Part shown: positions 51,554-60,754 of the stretch, piece by piece
How positions within the stretch are numbered: position 1 is the stretch's first letter
Layout: the number at the start of each line of letters is the position of its first letter
Origin: SAR324 cluster bacterium
GTDB lineage: Bacteria; SAR324; XYD2-FULL-50-16
DNA length: 64,000 nucleotides
Direction of reading: 5' to 3'
NCBI GenBank assembly: GCA_028282885.1
Contig: JANQGX010000090.1
Location: forward strand, 79,882-143,881
Program-made: the position numbers and the translations under genes
The notes under the pieces: generated by a model
Told to the model about the DNA's origin: nothing
Databases searched by the model: none
The model's input: the letters and a program-made list of their open reading frames with translations, nothing else

Positions 51554-52269
51554 AGCTTGTATCCTCTTGGCGTAACCATCCAGCCGTCCTTGATGAAAGT
51601 CTGACTGTTGCCGATGATGATTACGGTTTTCATGTCTATGAAATCAAAATCAATGGTTGCCATGCTCAGAAGCTTTCGCTCGTTGCCTTCCCTGCCGGCG
51701 TTTTTTACCAGAGCCACGGGCCTTTCAGAATCAATCGTCTTTCCCAGTATTTCAATGGCGGTCTCAATGTGATGTTTTCTGCCTTTGCTTTTGGGGTTGT
51801 AGAGGGAGATGACAAAATCACCCAGGGCTGCATGCTCGAGTCGCTTTTCGATAATAGCCCAGGGAGTGAGCAGATCGCTCAGGCTGATGGTACAGAAATC
51901 ATGCATCAGGGGGGCTCCCATCTCTGCGGCAGCGCTGAACACGGAACTGACCCCCGGAACAATTTCCACATCTATGTCTTCCGCCATCTCCAGGATTGGG
52001 CCTGCCATTCCATACAGGCCGGGATCGCCGGTGCTGACCAGACAGGTATCACTGCCATTGCGAACCTCTTCAATTGCTGCCTGACACCGTTCTATCTCAC
52101 GCGTCATACCGGTCTGGATGATCTTTTTTCCCCGTGTGAAGGATTCGATCAGTTTGATATAGTAGGTATATCCTACAATAACCGGTGAAGATTCCAACAC
52201 CTGCCGGGCTCTGGCTGTCAAGTGTTCGATTCCGCCGGGGCCGATACCCACGACATATAAAGTTGCCAT
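51550..52269 (-). CDS. cbiH: Cobalt-precorrin-3B C17-methyltransferase
   Basis: 239 residues from ATG 52269, one base after the cbiG stop; an in-frame TTG 33 bases upstream is less likely. Methyltransferase motifs are YVVGIGPGGIEHLT, VGYTYYIKLI, VSTGDPGLYGMA and VISLYNPKSKGR. The last is specific for the CobJ/CbiH ring-contracting enzyme, which methylates C17 with S-adenosylmethionine. It lacks the extra Fe-S C-terminal extension found in some relatives. Confidence 0.94.
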   Translation of the reverse strand: MATLYVVGIGPGGIEHLTARARQVLESSPVIVGYTYYIKLIESFTRGKKIIQTGMTREIERCQAAIEEVRNGSDTCLVSTGDPGLYGMAGPILEMAEDIDVEIVPGVSSVFSAAAEMGAPLMHDFCTISLSDLLTPWAIIEKRLEHAALGDFVISLYNPKSKGRKHHIETAIEILGKTIDSERPVALVKNAGREGNERKLLSMATIDFDFIDMKTVIIIGNSQTFIKDGWMVTPRGYKL

Positions 52270-52270
52270 A

Positions 52271-53242
52271 TTAGATTGGGTTTTTGGATTTGGAAACGGC
52301 AAGGGTGATCCCGTCCCTTACGATTTTGCTTACTATCAGATCGCCACCCGCGAGATAGGCACAAGGTTCACAAACGGCCCCCACGCCGGTCTGTTCTTTT
52401 ACAAATGTGCTGCTTTCAAACTGATGCTCGATTTGAGCGATTTCTTCTGTGGAAAATATCCGCAGCTCGCAGTCAAAAAACCGTGATGCTTCCACGATCC
52501 CCGGTTCTTCTTTTTTAAGTTCGATGGTTGCTATCGATGCGATGGATTTCAGACTGAGGTTATGAATCATAAAGACATAACGAATAGCATCTATGATCTC
52601 CTCAGCGGATGTCCCTTTACGGCATCCGATCCCTATGTTGAGGATTCCGGGTCTTAAAATACAGGACGGAACCGCACAATCAATTTTGTCTGCCACATCT
52701 ACGAAGATGCAACCTTCGGGATGATTGCTGACCAGGTTGGGGTAATTGATGGTTTCCTCAAATTCCGAATAAAAGGCAATACGCCTTCCATCCACCATCA
52801 GCGCTGTTACCTGCTTGGCTGCCTCCATATCCTCGATGATCAATCCGGTGCGTTTGGCAAAAAGGTCGACTGCTTCAATCCCCCGCCCTTCAGAAGCCGT
52901 TGTGATAACGGGTTGGGCCTGAATGATCCCTGCCAGCGTGCGGGCCAGCTCATTAGCTCCTCCCAGATGTCCGGAGATCAGGCTGATCACGTATTTCCCC
53001 ATGTCGTCGATAACCACTACCGCAGGATCGTCCTGTTTCGAACTGAGGAAAGGAGCTGCCAGCCGCACTGCAATACCGGTGGAAGAGATGAAAACAATTC
53101 CCTCGGATTCGCGAAAGGCGGATTCGAGGTTATCTTTGTAATCCAGGCAGGTAAGACGGCGCACTTCACCCCGGAACTCCTGCTTGATCTTTTTGGCGAT
53201 AGCTCTCCCTTTTCTGGAAAAGGAGAGGCAGGTGAGTTTCAT
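52271..53242 (-). CDS. cbiG: Cobalt-precorrin-5A hydrolase
   Basis: 323 residues in the three-part CbiG layout. The N-terminal domain has VFISSTGIAVRLAAPFL, the central core DDMGKYVISLISGHLGGANEL, and the C-terminal CobE/GbiG domain has GILNIGIGCRKGTSAEEI and SIASIATIELKKEEPGI. It opens the delta-lactone, releasing acetaldehyde, after ring contraction in the anaerobic route. It overlaps cbiF by 4 bp. Confidence 0.95.
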   Translation of the reverse strand: MKLTCLSFSRKGRAIAKKIKQEFRGEVRRLTCLDYKDNLESAFRESEGIVFISSTGIAVRLAAPFLSSKQDDPAVVVIDDMGKYVISLISGHLGGANELARTLAGIIQAQPVITTASEGRGIEAVDLFAKRTGLIIEDMEAAKQVTALMVDGRRIAFYSEFEETINYPNLVSNHPEGCIFVDVADKIDCAVPSCILRPGILNIGIGCRKGTSAEEIIDAIRYVFMIHNLSLKSIASIATIELKKEEPGIVEASRFFDCELRIFSTEEIAQIEHQFESSTFVKEQTGVGAVCEPCAYLAGGDLIVSKIVRDGITLAVSKSKNPI

Positions 53243-53994
53243 GGATCTCCCTTGCGATAACCATGGCTGAACTCAGGATGATAGAGGAGGGATCGTTCGA
53301 AATCCCCCTCAAGAAAGTCCCCGACAAGAATTTGTGCAAAACGGTCGATACCGGCTTCTTTGACTTTGTCAGCGATGTCTCCCAGGGTGCCGGCAAGAAC
53401 TCTCTGGTCGGGCCAGCTTGCTTTGTAAACCACAGCGACAGGGACATCATCCCTTTGATAACCGCTCTTGAGCTTTTCAATAACCCTATCAATTTCCTGA
53501 ACGGAAAGAAAGATCGCCATGGAACATTGATGGGAAGCCAGCAGTTCCAGGTCTTCCTTTTCCGGAACAGGTGTTTTCCCTTCAATCCTTGTGATAATCA
53601 CTGTCTGGCTGACTCCGGGCAGTGTGAACTCCCTATCCACAGCAGCGCAGGCAGCGGTGAAAGAGCTGACACCGGGAACCACTTCAAAAGGCAACCCGAG
53701 TTCCTCCAAGGCCTTCATCTGCTCCCGAATGGCTCCATACAGAGTCGGATCACCGGTATGAAGGCGGACGATAATGGCATTTTCGGAATCATGTTCTTTA
53801 TAAACCGCCATCACCTCTTCCAGGGTCATGGAAGCACTGTTAAAAGTCAGACAATCCCTGCTGCAGACCTTCAGGTGCTCTTCCCAGACGAGAGAACCTG
53901 CATAAATAACCACATCTGCTTTGCAGAGTAGAATTCTTCCCTTGACCGTGATCAGATCCACATCTCCCGGTCCGGCGCCGATAAAATAGATCAT
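53239..53994 (-). CDS. cbiF: Cobalt-precorrin-4 C11-methyltransferase
   Basis: 251 residues from ATG 53994, with GGAGA 7 bases before; the frame's upstream TTG at 54027 would lie inside cbiL. Motifs are IYFIGAGPGDVDLITVKG, VIYAGSLVWEEHL, VRLHTGDPTLYGAI and VVPGVSSFTAACAA. It adds the C11 methyl group from S-adenosylmethionine. Start and stop overlap with cbiL and cbiG. Confidence 0.95.
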   Translation of the reverse strand: MIYFIGAGPGDVDLITVKGRILLCKADVVIYAGSLVWEEHLKVCSRDCLTFNSASMTLEEVMAVYKEHDSENAIIVRLHTGDPTLYGAIREQMKALEELGLPFEVVPGVSSFTAACAAVDREFTLPGVSQTVIITRIEGKTPVPEKEDLELLASHQCSMAIFLSVQEIDRVIEKLKSGYQRDDVPVAVVYKASWPDQRVLAGTLGDIADKVKEAGIDRFAQILVGDFLEGDFERSLLYHPEFSHGYRKGDP

Positions 53995-54728
53995 AACGGT
54001 TTCTCCTCTGGGCGGTTTTCCGGACAATAGGGATTTTTATTCTGTTTGATAACGGCGACGGAGAGATAAGCGGAGTCCGGAACCTGCTCTTTCGAGGTCA
54101 GGTCGAATACCATCTCCTCATCAAGGCCCATTCGTCTTGCCAGATAGGCAATGTCCGGTTCGGTTTTTCTTACCGATTCGATCAAAACCGACAGCTTCTT
54201 GTTCACTTTCATAAATACCGTGGTGGAATGACGCTGAATCAGCTCTACCGCTTTATCCACCTCTCCGGGCATTTCATAAACCGCAAAATTCTCGCCTTTG
54301 ACGCTCAAAGGGAGCCCCAGTTTGGTGGAAGCGGCATTGATGGTGCTGATTCCGGGGATATGTTGTACCGGAATGCCCAGGATATCCAATTGTTTGGTCA
54401 AATAGTTGGAGGTGCTGAAAATCGTGGGATCGCCCATGGTAACATATGAAACCGACTTCCCTTCCAGCACCAGTTCCCCGATTTGGCCGGCCAGCTCGGC
54501 ATACCTGGTTGAAAGCAGCTGCTGGTCGTTATTCATGGGAAAATAGTACATTATAATTTTGTCATCCGGAATGTAGTTCCCGACGATCTCGCGGGCAACG
54601 CTTTTTCCCTGTTGACTGGATTGCGGGACAAAGACCACGTCGGATTCTTCCAACAGTCGTTTTGCTTTGATCGTCATCAGTTCGGGATCACCCGTACCGA
54701 TACCAATGGAATAAACGGGTTGAGGCAT
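53991..54728 (-). CDS. cbiL: Cobalt-precorrin-2 C20-methyltransferase
   Basis: 245 residues. Motifs YSIGIGTGDPELMTIKAKR, VTMGDPTIFSTSNYLTKQL and HIPGISTINAASTKLGLPL mark the CobI/CbiL enzyme that methylates C20, the first committed step after cobalt insertion. It is the first gene of the cbiL-F-G-H-J-P-B operon. The 226-bp upstream gap has a minus-strand TATAAT (54872-54867) that may be its -10; no riboswitch is seen there. Confidence 0.94.
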   Translation of the reverse strand: MPQPVYSIGIGTGDPELMTIKAKRLLEESDVVFVPQSSQQGKSVAREIVGNYIPDDKIIMYYFPMNNDQQLLSTRYAELAGQIGELVLEGKSVSYVTMGDPTIFSTSNYLTKQLDILGIPVQHIPGISTINAASTKLGLPLSVKGENFAVYEMPGEVDKAVELIQRHSTTVFMKVNKKLSVLIESVRKTEPDIAYLARRMGLDEEMVFDLTSKEQVPDSAYLSVAVIKQNKNPYCPENRPEEKPL

Positions 54729-54954
54729 GATGGTTTCCTGTTGTTAAATCTGTTCTCTATTTCTAAATTCAGCTTTAGAGTTTTATTGATGCGCCGGAAA
54801 TAACCAAATTATTTGCTCTAAAGAGACAGCGAACCAAAGAGGACATCTCATTTGATTTTCTAATGTATTATACTTCTATTAAGCCACTAAGATAATTGCT
54901 GAATTGTCACAATTGATGAGTCTGCGAAAATGCTCCTTCTATCGTTTATTTGTC

Positions 54955-55764
54955 TTAGCGGTTTAACTGCCTTATCATTTTGTTCAATTCTTCAACGGCG
55001 TCAAAGGCATTCAAGCCTGCCCTGGTATACTGCAACTGGTCCACCTCCAACACCCGGCTTTTCAGCGTTTTGAACACGTTTCGCTTTTTAGGGGTTACGG
55101 GATTTTTATTCATCGGACCGTTCTGATACAGGTAAAGATCGGGATTCAGCATCAATACCTTCTCTGGAGAGATCAATACATGTTTGTTTTCTATCGTAAC
55201 CAGGTTTTTACCGCCAGCCCGTTCAATAATGGAGTTAACGATATTTAATCTTCCGGCCAGCTTTAACGGCTGCTGGCTGATCTCAAATACCATGGTTACA
55301 GGTGTTTCGGTCCTGACAAACTTTTCCAGGCGCTGGTTTTCCCTCTTCACAATGGCAATGGCTTCCTTCTCCTTCTGAAACAGTCGTCCGATTACCATGA
55401 CTGTGTCCAGTATCTCCTGCAGATCCCGTGGATCGTATCGGAAGAGATTGGATTTAAACCTGTCAGCCATTTCATCCGGAAATGCCCGCTTTGAACCCGC
55501 TATGATCAGATCCGGTTGCAAGGCCCTGATCAATTCGATATTAGGGCTGAGATGAGAGCCAATGCGGGTTCGGTCGCTGAATACCTCGTCATTGTAGGTC
55601 ACCCCCACCACAACAGATTCCAGACCGAGCTGGAGCAGAATAGGACTGACTGCCGTATTCAGAATAATCACCCTTTCAGCGCCTGCAGTGGGGTTGGACA
55701 TTAACAGACAGATAAAGAACAACAGGGCTGAACACCACAGGGATTTTGGGTGAAGAATTCTCAT
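54955..55764 (-). CDS. BtuF/FecB-type ABC importer binding protein
   Basis: 269 residues with a signal peptide ending near TAGA (about residue 29). The mature part has the class III binding-protein pattern: RVIILNTAVSPILLQLGLES, GSHLSPNIELIRALQPDLII and LMLNPDLYLYQNGP, joined by a long helix (FQKEKEAIAIVKRENQRLEK). Ligands in this class are cobalamin, haem, siderophores or metal ions. The position after cbiK and the riboswitch favours corrinoid or cobalt-chelate uptake (inference). It overlaps the ATPase gene by 4 bp. Confidence 0.85.
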   Translation of the reverse strand: MRILHPKSLWCSALLFFICLLMSNPTAGAERVIILNTAVSPILLQLGLESVVVGVTYNDEVFSDRTRIGSHLSPNIELIRALQPDLIIAGSKRAFPDEMADRFKSNLFRYDPRDLQEILDTVMVIGRLFQKEKEAIAIVKRENQRLEKFVRTETPVTMVFEISQQPLKLAGRLNIVNSIIERAGGKNLVTIENKHVLISPEKVLMLNPDLYLYQNGPMNKNPVTPKKRNVFKTLKSRVLEVDQLQYTRAGLNAFDAVEELNKMIRQLNR

Positions 55765-56513
55765 GTTTTCCCCCGTGTATGTACGTATAGCTTGCCGTCT
55801 TTTTCCAATAAATCCACCTCTACATCAAAAATATCCACCAACCTTTCCCGGCTGATCTGTTCCTTGCCGCTTGTATAGATCAACCTGCCTTTCTCAAAGA
55901 TCAGAAAACGGTCGAATTCCCGCAGGGCCAGGGAGAGATCGTGCATTACCACCAGAATTGCCTTTTCCTTTTTCATCCGTCGCAGCAATCCAACAGTCTC
56001 ATGCTGGTGTCTTAAGTCAATGCCGTTGAGCGGTTCGTCCAGCAGCAGCACCGGGGATTCCCGATTAAGGATTCTTGCCAGCAACACACGTTGCTTTTCA
56101 CCCCCGGACAACTCCTTATAAGAACGATCCTTGAGATGTTCGATATCGAGCAACTCGATAATCCGTTCCGTTGCCTGCAGATCTTCTCTTCGATATCTGT
56201 ATCCATTGGTCAGGGGGAACCTACCGGTTTGAATGATATAGAAAACATCAAAAGGCATGTTGAGTTCCGTTTTCTGGGGGAGCAGACCAATTAACCGGTT
56301 CTGCTCCCTGAATCCGATGCTGCCGAACTCGTTCCCCTGCAGTCGGTAACTTCCCTGGAATTTCAGAAAGCCGGTCAGCATGGAAAGAAACGTTGATTTC
56401 CCGCTGCCATTATTGCCAAGGACGGCGACCATTTCACCCTTCTCCAGGCTGAGGGATTCTATCATAAGATTGAACCCGCCGCGCCGGACTGCTATGTTGT
56501 TGAGTTCAATCAA
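55761..56513 (-). CDS. BtuD/FecE-type ABC importer ATPase
   Basis: 250 residues. Walker A LGNNGSGKST, Q-loop LLPQKTEL, signature LSGGEKQRV, Walker B VLLLDEPLNGIDLRHQ and switch MHDLSLA. It energises the permease encoded at 56506, with which it overlaps by 8 bp, and works with the binding protein encoded next. The ligand is a corrinoid or metal chelate by context. Confidence 0.92.
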   Translation of the reverse strand: MIELNNIAVRRGGFNLMIESLSLEKGEMVAVLGNNGSGKSTFLSMLTGFLKFQGSYRLQGNEFGSIGFREQNRLIGLLPQKTELNMPFDVFYIIQTGRFPLTNGYRYRREDLQATERIIELLDIEHLKDRSYKELSGGEKQRVLLARILNRESPVLLLDEPLNGIDLRHQHETVGLLRRMKKEKAILVVMHDLSLALREFDRFLIFEKGRLIYTSGKEQISRERLVDIFDVEVDLLEKDGKLYVHTRGKT

Positions 56514-57474
56514 AATAGTCCAGCTCCCTTTTTCGTTTAATCAACAGGTAGAGAAAAAAAAGCCCCCCGACAAAAGAGGTGATAATGCCGACAGACAGTT
56601 CCCTACCGTCAGATAGCGCTGTCCGGGCAACCAGATCACTACTGATCATGAAGGCGGCTCCAAACAGAAGACTGACCGGAATCAGATCCGAAGCTTTTAT
56701 CAGCCTCAGCATGCGGGCCAGATGGGGAATGATCAGTCCCACGAATCCGATGATACCGGCATAGCCTACGCTAATCGCAGTCAGAAGTGCCGCAATAAAA
56801 AACACCTTGCGTCGCAACTTGTTGACATCCACTCCGCTGGATACGGCGGTGGTATCATCAAAGGAGATAATATCCAGGCTCAAAAACTCCCTGTAAAGTA
56901 CCAGAATTGAGAACAACAGGGTGATGGCCATAATCAGGGTGTTGGTCAGTGACGCCGCCTGGAAGCCTCCCATAAGCCAGAAAATTATGGAACTGACCGA
57001 ATCATCGCTGAGAAACTTCATCAGGCTGATCACCGCTGCGGCGAAGGTGTGAATCACAATCCCGGCCAACAGCATGGTAATGGGTCGGACGCTGCCCTTT
57101 ACCGATGAAATACGATAGACAGCATATAATCCAATTAATCCGCTGGTGAGAGAAAAAAAAGGAATTAATCCGACAACACCGGCCATAATAGCCAGTACCG
57201 CACCCATGGCAGAGGATGAAGAGACTCCGGTGGTGAAAGAGTCAGCCAATGGGTTTTTCATCACATATTGAAAGAGGGCGCCGCTGAAAGCGAGGGATGC
57301 CCCCACCAGTCCTGCAAGAAGAACTCGCGGTGCTCTAACCGAAAGCAGGATCTCTTTTTGGATCGGTGTCGGATTCATCAGGTCAATCTCCACCGCTCCG
57401 TTCATCAGGGCGATTGCTGCGATGACCAGTAGACCGGTTAGAGAAGTGAGTATGACCAGGGGTTTCTTCAGCAT
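56506..57474 (-). CDS. BtuC/FecCD-type ABC importer permease
   Basis: 322 residues from ATG 57474, chosen because upstream codons lie inside the preceding gene. The FecCD pattern is clear: SVRAPRVLLAGLVGASLAFSG (first conserved block), NPLADSFTTGVSSSSAMGAV and GFVGLIIPHLARML (ATPase-coupling helix). About ten helices are expected. It forms the homodimeric channel of the BtuCDF-like importer. Confidence 0.92.
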   Translation of the reverse strand: MLKKPLVILTSLTGLLVIAAIALMNGAVEIDLMNPTPIQKEILLSVRAPRVLLAGLVGASLAFSGALFQYVMKNPLADSFTTGVSSSSAMGAVLAIMAGVVGLIPFFSLTSGLIGLYAVYRISSVKGSVRPITMLLAGIVIHTFAAAVISLMKFLSDDSVSSIIFWLMGGFQAASLTNTLIMAITLLFSILVLYREFLSLDIISFDDTTAVSSGVDVNKLRRKVFFIAALLTAISVGYAGIIGFVGLIIPHLARMLRLIKASDLIPVSLLFGAAFMISSDLVARTALSDGRELSVGIITSFVGGLFFLYLLIKRKRELDYFD

Positions 57475-57484
57475 GGTGGTTCTG

Positions 57485-58222
57485 TCAGGCTTCAACCCGC
57501 TTGATTGCCCAAAGGGCAGTTCCAAAAAAGACGATAGCAAAACCTGCTATTAACGAAAGATAATAGTAATCAATTTCTCCCCCTGTCAGCGAGGCACGAA
57601 TCACCTTGGTGGAATAGGTCAGGGGCAGTATGTGAACAATCCATTTGAACACTGCGGGTAACTTATCCACGGGGAAAAAAGTGCCACAGAGAAAAATCAT
57701 GGGAGTAATAACAAAGGTATTAACCGTTGCCTGACTTCCGTGATCCCGCACAATCATCGCCATGGTGATTCCGAGTGTCGCGAATAAAAAGGTGTGTAGA
57801 AAAATTGCCGGAAAAAACACCGGATGCAACATCAAGTCTACACCAAAGAGCAGCGAATAGAGAAAGATCAGGAGGATACTGATGGTTGCCTTGAAAATCC
57901 CGTAGAAGGCTTCTCCCAGTACGATCTCAATATGGCTTACCGGGGCAATCAGAAATTCATCAAAGACATGAAAATAAAACCGGGTGATGTTCAATTCCTG
58001 TGAAATGCCATAGCTTTGATTCAGGCTACTCATGGTGATCAACCCGGGAATCAGGAAAGAGATATAGGGCAATCCGTTTACCGTGACCTCTTTTCCAAAC
58101 CCCCACCCAAAGGCGATGAGGAATAGCAGGGGAGACAATGAAGAGGCTACAATCTGTTTTTTGGCTTTTTTCTGAAAAACGTGGATCTCGCGATAGAGCA
58201 CCCCCCTGAATCCGTTAAACAT
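57485..58222 (-). CDS. ABC-2 type transporter permease
   Basis: 245 residues with six predicted helices. The ABC-2 signature region contains FFPVDKLPAVFKWIVHILPLTYSTKVIRA, given here by its position ~190-218. The N-terminal coupling segment REIHVFQKKAKKQIVAS is typical of DrrB/YadH exporters. It overlaps its ATPase gene by 8 bp. ABC-2 systems normally export, which is unexpected within a B12 uptake and synthesis unit. The substrate is unknown. Confidence 0.88.
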   Translation of the reverse strand: MFNGFRGVLYREIHVFQKKAKKQIVASSLSPLLFLIAFGWGFGKEVTVNGLPYISFLIPGLITMSSLNQSYGISQELNITRFYFHVFDEFLIAPVSHIEIVLGEAFYGIFKATISILLIFLYSLLFGVDLMLHPVFFPAIFLHTFLFATLGITMAMIVRDHGSQATVNTFVITPMIFLCGTFFPVDKLPAVFKWIVHILPLTYSTKVIRASLTGGEIDYYYLSLIAGFAIVFFGTALWAIKRVEA

Positions 58223-59075
58223 TGATCCTCCTGCCAGTCAACTTGATGAATACATCCTCCAGAGTAGCTTCCCTGACTTTGGCTTCTCCATCAATCTCTT
58301 TTAACGCCGCCAGGGCTTCCTCTTTAGAGGCAAAAAAGCGTTCCTTCCGTTCTTCCTGGTCAAGATATTCCACAACAAAGCTTCCCACCTCTTTCTTCAA
58401 TTGAGCCGGGGTATCATCTGCAATGATGCTTCCCGAATTAATGATTTTTACCCTTTGGCAGAGCTTTTCCGCTTCTTCGATATAATGGGTGGTTAGCAGA
58501 ATAGCTGTCTTTTTAACCTGGTTAACCCTGTAAACAAGATCCCAGAGATTTCTTCTAATCTGCGGATCAAGTCCGACGGTGGGTTCATCCAGAAACAGGA
58601 TCTTCGGATCGTGCAGCAGGGAGCGGACAATAACCAGTCTGCGTTTCATGCCCCCGGAGAAGGTCTTTACCTGTTTGTTCCCGTACTCAAGAAGTCCCGC
58701 AAAATCCAGCGCTTCGTCGATTTTTCCCCTGCGCAGTTTCCCGGGAATATTGTGAAGAATGGCATGCAGGTTAAGATTTTCAAAGGCGGTCAGATCCCGA
58801 TCCAGGTTACTCTGTTGCGGAACAACCCCGATCAGCTCCTTGGCTTGTTTGGGGTGGGAGAAGAAACTTTTTCCGAAATAGAGAATGTCCCCGCCATCCG
58901 GCTTGGTAAGACCGGTCAGGAGTTTTATGGTAGTGGTCTTCCCCGCACCGTTGGGACCAAGCAATCCCAGAAACTCCCCTTCCCTGATACCGAGGCTGAG
59001 ATCAGAGACGGCCGGTTTCGCTCCATAGTTTTTGACCAGGTTGCTGACAGTAAGAATTGTATTGTTCAGTTGCAT
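58215..59075 (-). CDS. ABC-2 type transporter ATPase (DrrA/CcmA-like)
   Basis: 286 residues. Walker A GPNGAGKTTT, Q-loop VPQQSNLDRDLT, signature FSGGMKRRL, Walker B ILFLDEPTVGLDPQIRR and switch THYIEEAE. The tail (about 225-286) is the accessory domain of drug/polysaccharide exporters, ending REATLEDVFIKLTGR. It pairs with the permease overlapping it. It lies 227 bp downstream of cbiK and probably shares its riboswitch-controlled message. Confidence 0.92.
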   Translation of the reverse strand: MQLNNTILTVSNLVKNYGAKPAVSDLSLGIREGEFLGLLGPNGAGKTTTIKLLTGLTKPDGGDILYFGKSFFSHPKQAKELIGVVPQQSNLDRDLTAFENLNLHAILHNIPGKLRRGKIDEALDFAGLLEYGNKQVKTFSGGMKRRLVIVRSLLHDPKILFLDEPTVGLDPQIRRNLWDLVYRVNQVKKTAILLTTHYIEEAEKLCQRVKIINSGSIIADDTPAQLKKEVGSFVVEYLDQEERKERFFASKEEALAALKEIDGEAKVREATLEDVFIKLTGRRINV

Positions 59076-59262
59076 TCGGGGTAAGGAATCTGATTTAGAA
59101 AGAGAGTCTATCCGGGTTCAGCGTGAGCAAGCAATTGATGATCTACAAGCGCATTGATCGCCATGTAACACGACATTATAAATCAGGATTTTTACAAAAA
59201 GCACTATTCTACCCCAAAGTCAAAAAACGGGCAATCACAAGACTTTTACCTGTTGATTATGA

Positions 59263-59287
59263 CACCCCCGTGCATGGTGCGGGAGTG
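59263..59287 (-). other. Hairpin after cbiK
   Basis: CACCCCCG (59263-59270) and CGGGAGTG (59280-59287) pair with one mismatch, 15 bp after the cbiK stop. No T-run follows, so it may be an attenuator rather than a full terminator. Confidence 0.3.
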
Positions 59288-59302
59288 CCCTGATGATTCC
59301 TG

Positions 59303-60184
59303 TTATTCAAAATGACTCAAAGGCGCCTTTATATGGTTGACCCAGATATCGACATAGCGATCGTACTCCGCAGTTCCCTTGAGAACAGGAAAACATTTGA
59401 TACCCGCAGCGGTCAGGATCGATTTCCAGGAATCCTCTTCATCGCTGGCCATATCATTCTTGGCATGGTCTCCTGCCACTGACATGAAAGGCAGGAGATA
59501 GGCTTTTTTTATCCCTTTTTTCTGCAACAGTTCCCGGATCAGATCGACTTCCGGATAACCTTCAACAGTACCCACGAAAAAATAGGGGTCCCTCAGTTGC
59601 AATTGAAACATCAAAGCAGCATAAAAAGCGTTTGCCGGGTGGTGGGTACCATGCCCCATGAGAACCACCGCCTCGTTTTTCTTTCGATTTTTGGGAATGG
59701 AACTCAAAGCAGCCTCGACAACTTGTTCCATATCCTCCTGGGTGGCCATCAATGGTGAGCCCATCCGTAGCGCTTGAAACTGTCCCATGGAGCGAAATCC
59801 GGATACTGTCTTAATCAAGTCATGATACTCGGCACCGGCAATGGTGTGGAGTGATTGAACAACGACATGTGTGAAATCCTCTTCCTGCATCTTTGCCAGG
59901 GCGACTTCCGGTGAATCCAGGAGTTTTCCCTGTTTCGCCAGTTTCTTGCGAATAATATGGGAAGTGTAAGCCCAACGAACCGGTACACCCGGAAAGGTGT
60001 TCTTAACTTTGCTGTCGATGTTCTTAAAAGAAACCTGGGCCGATGCTTCGCTGGAACCAAAGGCAACCAGAAGAATTCCGATTTTTTTCTCTGCAGACTC
60101 ACCATGTCCCGAAGCTAGTCCATTGAAAGCAAAGAGACAAAAAGCCAGAGTAACGGCAATATTTTTTAATAAATTAACATTCAT
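59303..60184 (-). CDS. cbiK: Sirohydrochlorin cobaltochelatase with signal peptide
   Basis: 293 residues from ATG 60184 (GGGAG before it); the frame is open further upstream but over leader sequence. A signal peptide (LLKNIAVTLAFCLFAFNGLA) is followed by the CbiK fold beginning KKIGILLVAFGSSEAS. Active-site residues are His178 (MGHGTHHP), Glu208 (TVEGYPE) and His240 (VAGDHAKND). It inserts cobalt into sirohydrochlorin. A periplasmic CbiK is known from Desulfovibrio, where roles in haem or cobalt handling outside the cytoplasm were suggested (established knowledge). No cytoplasmic copy is in the window. The gene is preceded by a cobalamin riboswitch. Confidence 0.93.
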   Translation of the reverse strand: MNVNLLKNIAVTLAFCLFAFNGLASGHGESAEKKIGILLVAFGSSEASAQVSFKNIDSKVKNTFPGVPVRWAYTSHIIRKKLAKQGKLLDSPEVALAKMQEEDFTHVVVQSLHTIAGAEYHDLIKTVSGFRSMGQFQALRMGSPLMATQEDMEQVVEAALSSIPKNRKKNEAVVLMGHGTHHPANAFYAALMFQLQLRDPYFFVGTVEGYPEVDLIRELLQKKGIKKAYLLPFMSVAGDHAKNDMASDEEDSWKSILTAAGIKCFPVLKGTAEYDRYVDIWVNHIKAPLSHFE

Positions 60185-60507
60185 TTTTGCTCCCGTAAAA
60201 TCGATCAACAATCCGGCAGACCGATGCCAGTTGATCAAATTAGTATGGTTTTGCCTGATTTCTGCCAACCCGATATCCCGCAAACGCGCACCTCTTGCGG
60301 TGATAGATGAGCTATTGGCCGGAAGAGGTCCGGACAACCATAAAACAACTCAAAAGATCCGTTTTCATTACCAAATTAAAATGGCAACAAAAGATCCTAA
60401 TGAAAAGAATGAGAGGATAAGGACAATAATGGAAGAAACCCGATGTACTTACAGGTTATGATGCATCCGGAGTTGATTTGGACGGTCCATTTTGTTCCCC
60501 CCTCGAG

Positions 60508-60705
60508 GATACCTGGATAGTCACGTTTTCCGGCTCAGAGCGACCTACTCACCTCCCTTCCCAGGTTAAATTTCAACCCAGTGGCTCATCAGGTTTTCGT
60601 TCTCATCACGGCTGCGGGGCAGCGGAGGAGTTTCACCTCACTTCCAATATCTACCAGGGGACTGTTGAAGGATTCCAACAGACAGGCTTATGACACCATA
60701 ACGAT
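60508..60705 (-). ncRNA. Cobalamin (B12) riboswitch
   Basis: Core elements appear in order on the minus strand: GGTGAAACTCC (60637-60627), GCCCCGCA (60620-60613), GAGCCACTGGG (60588-60578), GGGAAGG (60562-60556) and a B12-box-like GAGCCGGAAAAC (60536-60525). These are the conserved pieces of the class with the GCCACTG kissing loop. It lies about 320 bases upstream of cbiK and 50 bases after the cbiE stop, so it should turn off cbiK and the following transporter genes when cobalamin is abundant. The B12 box is degenerate, and the expression platform was not resolved. Confidence 0.85.
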
Positions 60706-60754
60706 TTTTGAGGGTCAATGATAAATACTCTAATCAATTGATATCAGGATTGTC

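Noticed and set aside
53263..53931. 222-codon plus-strand frame
   Set aside because: Antisense shadow of cbiF; no start signals or family match.
54729..54954. Expected second cobalamin riboswitch upstream of cbiL
   Set aside because: None of the core elements GCCACTG, GGGAAGG or a B12 box is present; only a possible -10 was found.
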